From positions 248,001-312,000 of the forward strand of contig NC_008391.1 of assembly GCF_000203915.1 (NCBI RefSeq): DNA of 64,000 bases, given 5' to 3'. The stretch's first letter is position 1; every line of letters starts with the position of its first letter. Below the pieces are notes generated by a model, which had not been told where the DNA came from, ran no database searches, and saw only the letters and a program-made list of their open reading frames with translations. Shown piece by piece: positions 15,965-23,253 of this stretch. This DNA comes from Burkholderia ambifaria AMMD. Lineage in GTDB: Bacteria; Pseudomonadota; Gammaproteobacteria; Burkholderiales; Burkholderiaceae. The position numbers were made by a program, and so were the translations under genes.

Positions 15965-16330
15965 ATGGCAAAGATTCTGGTGGTCGATGATTCGGGCACG
16001 GTGCGCGATGAAGTCGCGGGTTTCCTGCGCAATCACGGGCTCGACGTCGCGACGGCGGTGGACGGCAAGGACGGGCTCGCGAAGCTCAAGGCGACGCCCG
16101 GCGTGCGCCTAGTGATCAGCGACGTGAACATGCCGAACATGGACGGCCTGACGATGGTCGAGAAGATCCGCGGCGAACTGGCGAACGCGTCGGTCAACAT
16201 CGTGATGCTGACGACCGAAAGCAGCCCGGCGATGAAGGAGCGCGGCAAGGCGGCCGGCGTGAAGGGCTGGATCGTGAAGCCGTTCAAGGGCGATGCGGTG
16301 CTCGACGCGCTGAAGAAGCTCGCGGGCTGA
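15965..16330 (+). CDS. CheY-type single-domain response regulator
   Basis: A 121-residue stand-alone receiver domain. All key residues are present: acidic pair Asp8/Asp9 (VVDDS), phospho-acceptor Asp53 (VISDVNMPNMDG), Thr83 (MLTTES) and Lys105 (VKPF). It is the last gene of the operon, 35 bp after the receiver-CheX gene, and is the natural acceptor for phosphate from His459 of the receptor-kinase. The output target (flagellar motor or something else) cannot be inferred. AAGGGGAGC before the ATG is a good ribosome-binding site. Confidence 0.95.
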   Translation: MAKILVVDDSGTVRDEVAGFLRNHGLDVATAVDGKDGLAKLKATPGVRLVISDVNMPNMDGLTMVEKIRGELANASVNIVMLTTESSPAMKERGKAAGVKGWIVKPFKGDAVLDALKKLAG

Positions 16331-16473
16331 AGCGCGGCCGGAGAGTGCGGCGACTATGAGGTTGTATCGAGAGAATCGTCAGGGCCGGTGTACATTCGAT
16401 GAATTGTATTTACATCGTGTCTTTCGCGCGTGCCGGCCAAGACGAGTCGGACGTTGTTGGGTGCCGAGGCATA

Positions 16474-16497
16474 GGTACGAATCGAGTTCGTATTACC
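16474..16497. repeat. Inverted repeat between cheY and tssA
   Basis: TACGAA and TTCGTA flank TCGAG, with GGTA/TACC just outside, in the 226-bp gap where the CheY operon and the leftward T6SS arm converge. It may be a weak terminator; no T-run follows. I see nothing else in this gap. Confidence 0.35.
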
Positions 16498-16556
16498 GGG
16501 CAAGGGCTGCGCACCTGTGTATCCACACGTGCCAGGCCGCAAGATGTCCATTGCTA

Positions 16557-17660
16557 TCAACCACTCTCGGTTTCTTCCCACTGCGCGAGAAGCTCGGCAG
16601 GAATTGCCGTGACGACCTCGGCGTAAGGCTTGCCGACGAACTGCTCCGCACGTTTGAGCAACACAGGAATCGGGCTGCTGGGTTCGTGGGTCTCGAACCA
16701 CGTTCGCGCCGTACGAATCAGAGCGAGCGCGGCCTGACGGTCCGTCGGTGCGGATCCCGGTGGGGCCGTCATGCGCTCGGTGGCGCTAACCGGTCCGTCA
16801 TTCGGCGGTTCGAGCGGCGCTGACGCATCACGGCCTGATGATTCGCTGGCGGCGGATGGGGGATCATAGGATTCTTCCAACTGCTCGATCGCGTTCGCCG
16901 ACGCGGGCGCCTTCAACCTGCCGAGGAGCCGCGTGAGCGACGACAGTTCCGGCAGGTAGCCGTCGAGATGCACGGCGCACCATGCATCGATTGCAGCGAG
17001 ATGCGTAATCGCATCGTCGAAACCTGCCATCACTTCGGGCTGTTGCGCGCGCACATCCTGCAACTGCTGCGTAACGGACTCGGGCGCGAGAGCATCGGCG
17101 GGGCGGGGGTGCGCAAACGCACGCTCGACATCGCGCACCTGCAGTCGCGCGAGCGTCGACTTCGAAAGCACGATCTCGCGCACGTCGGCGAGCAGTCCGG
17201 CCGGATCGGCAAGCGCCTGTATCGCATTCATCCGCATTTCACGTGCGGCGTCGCGCCCACCGTCGACATCGGGCTGTGGATGCACCTGTTCGGCAAACGC
17301 ATCGAGCCAGGCGGCCAGCAATCCTGTGCCATCTGCAAGACCTGCGGCACCGGCGAGCCGCGTGCGGCTTCGCGTGTACAACACAGCGACTCGAATATCC
17401 TTCGTGCGGAGCATGAGCCGCTGGCAGTCGCGTTCGATCTCGCTCCAGTTGACCGGATCGGGGGCACCGACGAATGCGCCGTACTGCACGTCCTGCCTGG
17501 GCGCCGCACTCGTGAACAGCACCACGAAATCGTGGTCATATTCGAGGTCGGGGCCGCAGGGCATGGCGTTGCTCACGGGCGCGAGCCAGTCGTGATGCGG
17601 GGTGTCCTTCGCGGTAGCTTTACCGGATATGGACTGTCGGGGTGACGGCTTTTTGCTCAT
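16557..17660 (-). CDS. tssA: Type VI secretion protein TssA
   Basis: A 367-residue TssA/ImpA-type baseplate and sheath cap protein. The N-terminal ImpA domain runs from about residue 25 (WLAPVSNAMPCGPDLEYDHDF) to 150, followed by a Pro/Ser-rich linker near 270-310 and a C-terminal helical region (RQAALALIRTARTWFETHEPSSPIP) typical of short TssA proteins. It overlaps tssG by 4 bp and is the last gene of the leftward arm. In the family, TssA helps start sheath assembly and stays at the sheath's distal end. Confidence 0.93.
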   Translation of the reverse strand: MSKKPSPRQSISGKATAKDTPHHDWLAPVSNAMPCGPDLEYDHDFVVLFTSAAPRQDVQYGAFVGAPDPVNWSEIERDCQRLMLRTKDIRVAVLYTRSRTRLAGAAGLADGTGLLAAWLDAFAEQVHPQPDVDGGRDAAREMRMNAIQALADPAGLLADVREIVLSKSTLARLQVRDVERAFAHPRPADALAPESVTQQLQDVRAQQPEVMAGFDDAITHLAAIDAWCAVHLDGYLPELSSLTRLLGRLKAPASANAIEQLEESYDPPSAASESSGRDASAPLEPPNDGPVSATERMTAPPGSAPTDRQAALALIRTARTWFETHEPSSPIPVLLKRAEQFVGKPYAEVVTAIPAELLAQWEETESG

Positions 17661-18730
17661 GGTCGATTGTCGGATTCAGTCGTGTGCTGTTCGAAATGTC
17701 GCACGTAACGCTCGGGCTCGAACCGCATGCCGGTAATCGGCCGGTCGGGGTTCGGACGGCCCAGCCATCCGGACCACCCCATGCGCTGCCGGCCGCCCAT
17801 GACGGCTGGTGGCGCACTTTCGGGTTTGATGCGCAGTTCCAGCTCCCATTCCAGTTCATAGCCAACGAACGCACGTACCCATTCGACGAGACGCGGCAGA
17901 TCCTGGCCCTGTGGCGTGAAGCGCAGATATGCGTCGAGATCGACCGGGCCGATCACGATGCGGAATCGGTGCTGACGGTCCGGCGCAACGCGCCCGAGCA
18001 TTGCCGCCTGCCCCATCGTCGCGGCCGGACCAGGGCGCCCCATGCGTCCTTGATCGATTGGATCGATAGCGATCCAGTGGAACACGTTCTCCTCGATCGC
18101 TATCGGCACGCCGAAGTAGTGATCGAGTGTGGCGCGAAGTCCATCCGAGTTGCGCGATTCGCGTACGAGATGGGCTGATGCGGCAAGTCGCGCGTGGGAC
18201 GGCAGGGGGCGCCGGCCGATTTCGGCGGTATCGAGGCCCGTGAGGCTCGCGATGTAAAACGAAAACTGCTCGTCGTCTTTCCGGTCGAGGCCGGCCGTCG
18301 ACTGTGCCGATGCCCATGCGCGATAGAACAGCGTCAGGAACCGGTGATGGAAGATGTCGAGGAAGTCGACCGTCGTCGTGTCGCGACGGCCCTCTTCGCG
18401 TTCGCGTGCCCATTCGGTTACATGGATTGGCAATGGCCCGTTCGGCCCGAGCATGCCGAGACCGAAGAGCCGCACCTTGAGTCGTCCCGCCGCTTCCTGG
18501 ACGCTGGCGATTTCGCGCGGCGCGAAGGCGAGACTGGGTTGCTGACCGAGGCGGAACGGCTCCGCCTGCGGCCGGCGCGCGGTACCGACCCGATCGACGG
18601 TGGGGTTCGCACCGACGCGTCGCAACAGCGACAGGAACCCGAAGCGCCACGGCTCCATTTGAAGACTTTCCAGCAGGTCGGGCGAGAGTGTGCTGTCGCG
18701 CACGAGCGCCGGCAGGGTGGCACGTTTCAT
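17657..18730 (-). CDS. tssG: Type VI secretion baseplate protein TssG
   Basis: A 357-residue TssG/VasB-type wedge protein. The start MKRATLPALVRDSTLSPDLL and the following EPWRFGFLSLLRRVGA match the family opening; FGLGMLGPNGPLPIHVTEWA is its best conserved stretch. A longer frame extends to 18916 but runs inside tssF, so I take the ATG at 18730, which overlaps the tssF stop by 1 bp. In the T6SS, two TssF and one TssG form the wedge around the VgrG hub. Confidence 0.95.
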   Translation of the reverse strand: MKRATLPALVRDSTLSPDLLESLQMEPWRFGFLSLLRRVGANPTVDRVGTARRPQAEPFRLGQQPSLAFAPREIASVQEAAGRLKVRLFGLGMLGPNGPLPIHVTEWAREREEGRRDTTTVDFLDIFHHRFLTLFYRAWASAQSTAGLDRKDDEQFSFYIASLTGLDTAEIGRRPLPSHARLAASAHLVRESRNSDGLRATLDHYFGVPIAIEENVFHWIAIDPIDQGRMGRPGPAATMGQAAMLGRVAPDRQHRFRIVIGPVDLDAYLRFTPQGQDLPRLVEWVRAFVGYELEWELELRIKPESAPPAVMGGRQRMGWSGWLGRPNPDRPITGMRFEPERYVRHFEQHTTESDNRP

Positions 18731-20619
18731 CACAGCACTCCGCGTGTCCCGGTGCGCACGGGCCAGCGTGCGATACGGCCGCGCTGCATCGAATGCAATT
18801 CGGTCTGCGTGAAGCTGTTGATCGACACGTGCCGTGCCAGCCAGTGCTCGAGAATCGTACCGAATAGATAGGGGCTGACGCCGGAGAAGCCTGCCTCGTC
18901 GACTGTCACTGCACACTCGATGCCACGCCCGAACGTCATCGGACCCGTGCCCGGCAGCTTGCGTGTTACCGGGCGAGTGTTGACGCCGACGAGGCTTTCG
19001 ACTTGCCGCGAATGTTCGTTGTTGTCGTTCGAAAGGTATAGGCGCAGCAGGTCGCGTAGTCCCTGACCGCCGTCACGGTGATCGAGACCTTCGAGCGGCA
19101 GGTAGTTGAAGTTGAGCTGGCGGATCAGGCGCCATGCCATCTCTCGCTCCGCATACGGGGCTTTGGGCGGACTCGGCGGGCGAATGAGACCGATGCTTTC
19201 GACGGGTGCGGACTCCTCCATTGCCAAGTCACGCACGCCGTCGCGCGGCACGAGCGTGGCGAGATCCCGGTTCGTCAGCAGCGCATCGACTGACAGGAAA
19301 CGGATGTCTTCACCGTAGGGAGCCTCGTTCTGGTCAACCAGCGAGAGAAACACTTCGGTGCCGACATAAGGAGTTCGCGTGCCGTAACGGCGAGCCGAAT
19401 CGGACGCGAGCCGCCGTTCGCGCCGTGTCGAGAAGTACCGCCCGTGGTTACCTTCGTCGTTGTTCAGCGTTTGATACAGCGGACGGAATTCCAGTTCGTC
19501 CGAGGTCGCTGCGACCTGCCCGTACACCGTCTCTACCGAAAACACTTCATAGTCCAGCGGTGCGAGTCGCGCGGGTACCAGATGAAATTCGGTCTCGCGG
19601 GGAGAAATCTCGATGCGATCCGTGTGCCGTTTGAAGAGGTTGATGACGGGCGTGCAGAACAGCGCGAAGCGCGACGCGTCGACAAGGTTCGCGAGCTGGC
19701 CGGGCGCCCGGTCGAGCAGCACGACGATTTCGACCTCGCGACCGTTCACGCGGGACAGGCCTTCGGCAAGGCCGTTGAGTGCGAAGAACCAGAACCTTGC
19801 CGGGCACGCGAAGTATTCGTGCAGCAGGTTGTGTCCGTGGAACTTCGTCCAGGTGAGTGGCAGCAAGTTCTGATCGGTGCCCAAGCCCTCGTGTTCGACC
19901 GCACCGTGAATCACGGCGGCGGGAGAGCGGCCCGGTACGCCGAATTCTCCGGGCGCGGCAATCACGGATGCGACGCCGGCGACGTGCAGCAGCTCAAACA
20001 GGTGCGAGGCGACCTGTTCGTCACCGGCCAGATACACGGGCAACCGGTCGAGCCCCTTCAGATCGGCGATGCGCACGTCGCCGGTCGTCGCCAGCCGCAG
20101 CCGCAATGCACCGCGCACCTGTCGGTCGGGCGGAACATGGCGGTCGAGCGCCGGAATGTCAGGCGGAATACCCGTCAGCCGTGCATCGGTGATCGTGAGC
20201 GGCCAGAGCGTGACGTCCTGTCCGCTCGTAAACTGGCAAGCGGTTTTTTCGCCATCCGGAACCCGCGCCTTGAACGACGTGCCGCGCGCGATACGATAGC
20301 CGGCGGCCAGATTGCCTTCGGCCTGACCGGGATACAGGCGCGCGACCGCGATCGACGGCGTGGGCGCGACGTAATTCGGGTAGATCACTTCCAGCAGCCG
20401 CCCCGTGAAGCGTGGAAACTCGGCATCGAGCTTGAGCTGCAGGCGCGCGGCCATGAAGCAGAACGACTCGATCAGGCGTTCGACGTAGGGGTCCGCCACT
20501 TCACCGGCCTGCATGCCGAGCCGGCGCGCGATTTTCGGGTGCGCCTGTGCGAACTCGGTGGCGAGCTCGCGCATGTAGATGAGTTCCTGGTTGTAATAGT
20601 CGAGTAGTCGCGGGTCCAT
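18730..20619 (-). CDS. tssF: Type VI secretion baseplate protein TssF
   Basis: A 629-residue TssF/VasA protein. It opens MDPRLLDYYNQELIYMRELA and continues with EFAQAHPKIARRLGM, both nearly invariant in the family, and has normal full length. Together with TssG and TssE it makes the baseplate wedge that contacts the sheath and membrane complex. It is separated by 32 bp from tssE and abuts tssG, so the arm is clearly one transcription unit. Confidence 0.96.
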   Translation of the reverse strand: MDPRLLDYYNQELIYMRELATEFAQAHPKIARRLGMQAGEVADPYVERLIESFCFMAARLQLKLDAEFPRFTGRLLEVIYPNYVAPTPSIAVARLYPGQAEGNLAAGYRIARGTSFKARVPDGEKTACQFTSGQDVTLWPLTITDARLTGIPPDIPALDRHVPPDRQVRGALRLRLATTGDVRIADLKGLDRLPVYLAGDEQVASHLFELLHVAGVASVIAAPGEFGVPGRSPAAVIHGAVEHEGLGTDQNLLPLTWTKFHGHNLLHEYFACPARFWFFALNGLAEGLSRVNGREVEIVVLLDRAPGQLANLVDASRFALFCTPVINLFKRHTDRIEISPRETEFHLVPARLAPLDYEVFSVETVYGQVAATSDELEFRPLYQTLNNDEGNHGRYFSTRRERRLASDSARRYGTRTPYVGTEVFLSLVDQNEAPYGEDIRFLSVDALLTNRDLATLVPRDGVRDLAMEESAPVESIGLIRPPSPPKAPYAEREMAWRLIRQLNFNYLPLEGLDHRDGGQGLRDLLRLYLSNDNNEHSRQVESLVGVNTRPVTRKLPGTGPMTFGRGIECAVTVDEAGFSGVSPYLFGTILEHWLARHVSINSFTQTELHSMQRGRIARWPVRTGTRGVL

Positions 20620-20651
20620 CGGAAAGGTCTCGTTTTGTCGTTATGCCGTGC

Positions 20652-21209
20652 CTACCCGGAGCGCATGCCGGTGATCTGGATTTCGCTCGTCTCGAGATCG
20701 AGCGAGCTCTGCACCATGAATTCGAGCGGATATGGGTCCATGTGAACCAGGCCGCGCACCTCGAACGCGAGCACATTGTGATGGCCGCTGGCGTCGTCGC
20801 CGTGACGGGGCGACACCGCCAGCGAACCGGGGATCAGCCGCGGTTCGAAATCGGTGATGGCCTGCCGGATCATCCGCTCGATGTCGTTCCACTGGCGCGA
20901 CGCGAGAAAGGTGCCCGCGAGCGGCGGCACGCCGAAATTGACGGTCGATGCGGCCGCCTGTGGGTGGCGTTCGCGCTCGATCCGATCTTCAATGCTTGTC
21001 GTGTTGAGCAGATAGGCGAGATCGCGCTGGACGATGTCGCGCATCTGCTTGCGTGTGACGGCATATTCCTCGGGTGCCTCGATGAGCCGATGCGGTGCGT
21101 CGTCCCGTAGCCGGTCGAGCAGGGTCGGCATCAGATGCGCGTTTGCCCGCCGCGGCGGGCGCGCGACGAGCGAGTTGCCCCGCGTGAGAGGTCGCTTGTG
21201 CTCAGTCAT
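20652..21209 (-). CDS. tssE: Type VI secretion baseplate protein TssE (gp25-like)
   Basis: A 185-residue gp25-like baseplate protein. Residues 25-45 (LMPTLLDRLRDDAPHRL) lead the family domain; VQRDLAYLLNT and VLNYGVPP-type sequence (here STVNFGVPPLAG) are conserved, as is the late IRQAITDFEPRL. I take the ATG encoding MTEHKRPLTRG at 21209; the upstream frame to 21383 lies inside tagJ. The short overlap with tagJ suggests translational coupling. Confidence 0.93.
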   Translation of the reverse strand: MTEHKRPLTRGNSLVARPPRRANAHLMPTLLDRLRDDAPHRLIEAPEEYAVTRKQMRDIVQRDLAYLLNTTSIEDRIERERHPQAAASTVNFGVPPLAGTFLASRQWNDIERMIRQAITDFEPRLIPGSLAVSPRHGDDASGHHNVLAFEVRGLVHMDPYPLEFMVQSSLDLETSEIQITGMRSG

Positions 21210-22053
21210 CGACCGGCTCTCCGGTGGTGGCGCCGTCCGCAACACGCGAGCCGAACTGCGCGTGGGCCAGTTCGAATAGACCGAAATCGCCCCGATCCGT
21301 TGTCCAGGTTTTTTGTCCGTGCGCGATGACGGCGGTACGTCCAGCCTCATGCCAGGCCGTTTCGCGCCCCAGACGCAGTGCATCGGTCGCGGCCTCCGAG
21401 CCGGGGTAGCGGGCAGGCATGAAGCCGTGCACGGTACTGCCGTCGGTCAGTGTCAGCACACACGACGCCCAGACGAGATCGATGAGGTTCGCAGGCGGGG
21501 CCATGCGCCACGCGGCGAGATCGGCGAACGGTACCCAGCGGTAGTGTCCGGCCGTCATGACTTCGCACACCGGTCCGAAACGCGAATCGCTGTCGGCGAT
21601 CCAGCTCGCGCCCCCCCGGGGCGTGTGCGCTGCGATGAGCGGCGCCGCGTCGAGTGCTTTTTCTCGCGCTTCGTCGGCGTGTCCGCGTTGCCCGTCGCGA
21701 GCAAGTCGCAGTGCGAATGCCAGTTCCATGACCCACGGAGCCGGTTCGAGGACGAACCCAGGGCGTTCGAATCCCGCGACAACCTTCTGTCGCCAGCGCT
21801 CGGCCCGGACCAGGTCACGATAAACCTGGGCGGCCTGCGTTTGTTGCGGCTCAAGCTTTGCCCACGTCTGCAGTTGAATCACGGCGCGTGCCCAGTCGCC
21901 TGTTACGCACAGCCACTGGAACAGCGCCCACCGATGGGCGGCGAAGGTCGGCTGCGCACGAATATGCGACTCGATCCGCTCGATCTGCGCGGCGATCGGC
22001 ACATCGTCACGGCCGTGGCCAGACGGTTCTTCGGCTGCAAATGGCATCTTCAT
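21202..22053 (-). CDS. tagJ: T6SS accessory protein TagJ (ImpE family)
   Basis: A 283-residue TagJ/ImpE protein. The N-terminal half is TPR-like (RAQPTFAAHRWALFQWLCVTGDWARA), and the C-terminal half is the ImpE domain with RFGPVCEVMTAGHYRWVPF and MPARYPGSE. Family members bind the sheath or ClpV and tune sheath recycling in a subset of T6SSs. The ATG at 22053 overlaps the tagK stop as ATGA; another ATG five codons upstream is possible. Its neighbours tagK and tssE place it firmly in this arm. Confidence 0.9.
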   Translation of the reverse strand: MKMPFAAEEPSGHGRDDVPIAAQIERIESHIRAQPTFAAHRWALFQWLCVTGDWARAVIQLQTWAKLEPQQTQAAQVYRDLVRAERWRQKVVAGFERPGFVLEPAPWVMELAFALRLARDGQRGHADEAREKALDAAPLIAAHTPRGGASWIADSDSRFGPVCEVMTAGHYRWVPFADLAAWRMAPPANLIDLVWASCVLTLTDGSTVHGFMPARYPGSEAATDALRLGRETAWHEAGRTAVIAHGQKTWTTDRGDFGLFELAHAQFGSRVADGATTGEPVDD

Positions 22054-22724
22054 GCGTCGTCCTTGCATACAAGCGCGGCGGCCAGCGGGCTATCGACCGA
22101 CAGCATGTGATGCTCGCGCCGGGTGAGCGTAGGCGGCAGCGCTGATGCGCGGTGGGCTTCGGCCGCATGGAATTCGGGGGGCGCAAACAGGCGCAGGACT
22201 TCCGGCACGGGTTCGATCTCCAACTCGGGAGTGAAACCAGTGTCCAGGTGGCCGAACGCGTCCTCGAGGCTGCGTTTGCCTGACAGCATCACTTCGATCG
22301 AACCGAAGGCGGCTGCGTTTGCCGGTGTTGGCCGGACATCGTGCGAATCGGGTGTAACTGACGCAACAGGTGTCTCAGGCGAATCCAGCTGTTCGCCCCA
22401 TGAGCCGGGAAGAGCGGTGTGCGGGTCCGTCAACGCACCCCAGTATTGCGCATGAAGCGTTTCGACGAGGTCGTCGGTGTGATCAGGAAACGGCATCGTC
22501 TGCAACCCGGTGCCGCGCATTCCACGAGCGGCATTCGCAGTCCCGCCGTGGCTGCCGATCAGATCGAGGATCGACTGATTGCCGCCCACGCGATCTGATG
22601 ATTCGAACAGGATAGGGGCCGCGCTGTCCCCCTGTTGCGCGGGACCGCACGGCTCGTGACGTAGTTCGGGCTCGGTAAGCGAGGTGTCGGGTTGGCGGTG
22701 CCACGGCAAGCGGAATGAGCGCAT
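22050..22724 (-). CDS. tagK: T6SS-associated protein TagK
   Basis: A 224-residue protein resembling the TagK accessory family found with Burkholderia T6SS loci. The N-terminal two thirds is low in motifs and probably flexible (FESSDRVGGNQSILDLIGSH is the clearest stretch). The conserved part is the C-terminal region SLEDAFGHLDTGFTPELEIE with EVLRLFAPPEFH and LPPTLTRREHHMLSVDSPLA. No signal peptide. It is the promoter-proximal gene of the leftward arm. The molecular role is unknown; the name rests on synteny and this C-terminal pattern. Confidence 0.75.
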   Translation of the reverse strand: MRSFRLPWHRQPDTSLTEPELRHEPCGPAQQGDSAAPILFESSDRVGGNQSILDLIGSHGGTANAARGMRGTGLQTMPFPDHTDDLVETLHAQYWGALTDPHTALPGSWGEQLDSPETPVASVTPDSHDVRPTPANAAAFGSIEVMLSGKRSLEDAFGHLDTGFTPELEIEPVPEVLRLFAPPEFHAAEAHRASALPPTLTRREHHMLSVDSPLAAALVCKDDA

Positions 22725-23253
22725 GGAAGAGGCAGGGATGACGGAATGCGCATTTTACCCACGGGAGTATGTAATTCGTCCATTTGAAATGGGGTATCGC
22801 CATTTGAAAATATTATTGAGATTAAATCTCGAAATAATCAATTAATTGGAGTGGCGTGGCTGTAGTAATTTATGGATATCAAGATATTGGCTTGTCAATG
22901 TGGGAAATTGTTAAAAATTTGTTCGCATCTACGGCGTAATTGATCAATTGCAACAAAGGCTTGCGTATCGTGCTTGCGCGTCGTAATGTTTGCGTAATAC
23001 GTACGGTTGCGCAACGCAGTTGGTAATTGCTGGGTTATTGGTTAGAGCGAGGTGGCAAGGCGTTATTCGGTGCGGATTTTCTCATTCGCATGGGTTGACG
23101 GCGCCGCAAATTACTTGAAATAATGCGCGACCCGAGAGGATTTCACTTTCTTAATGTATGAAATGCGGCAGTAGTACAATGCCGGCTGAATAGGATTCCT
23201 GATCGCTACGGCCAGAGCCAGGAACATACCGAATAAACAACAAGAAGGTTCGC
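22725..23253. promoter_or_regulatory. AT-rich divergent control region of the T6SS
   Basis: A 529-bp gap between tagK and clpV, much richer in A+T than the rest of the window, with no supportable gene. Direct repeat CCATTTGAAA occurs at 22780-22789 and 22800-22809. Inverted repeats are GAGATT-A-AATCTC (22818-22830), CAATTAATTG (22839-22848) and AATTGATCAATT (22938-22949). TACAAT at 23175-23180 is a possible -10 for clpV, with a poor -35. The region should hold both promoters and is a good candidate for H-NS-like silencing, though that is inference. Confidence 0.55.

Noticed and set aside
23050..23075. Possible sigma-54 promoter (TGGCAAG) before clpV
   Set aside because: The GG at -24 is not followed by a GC at the required -12 spacing.
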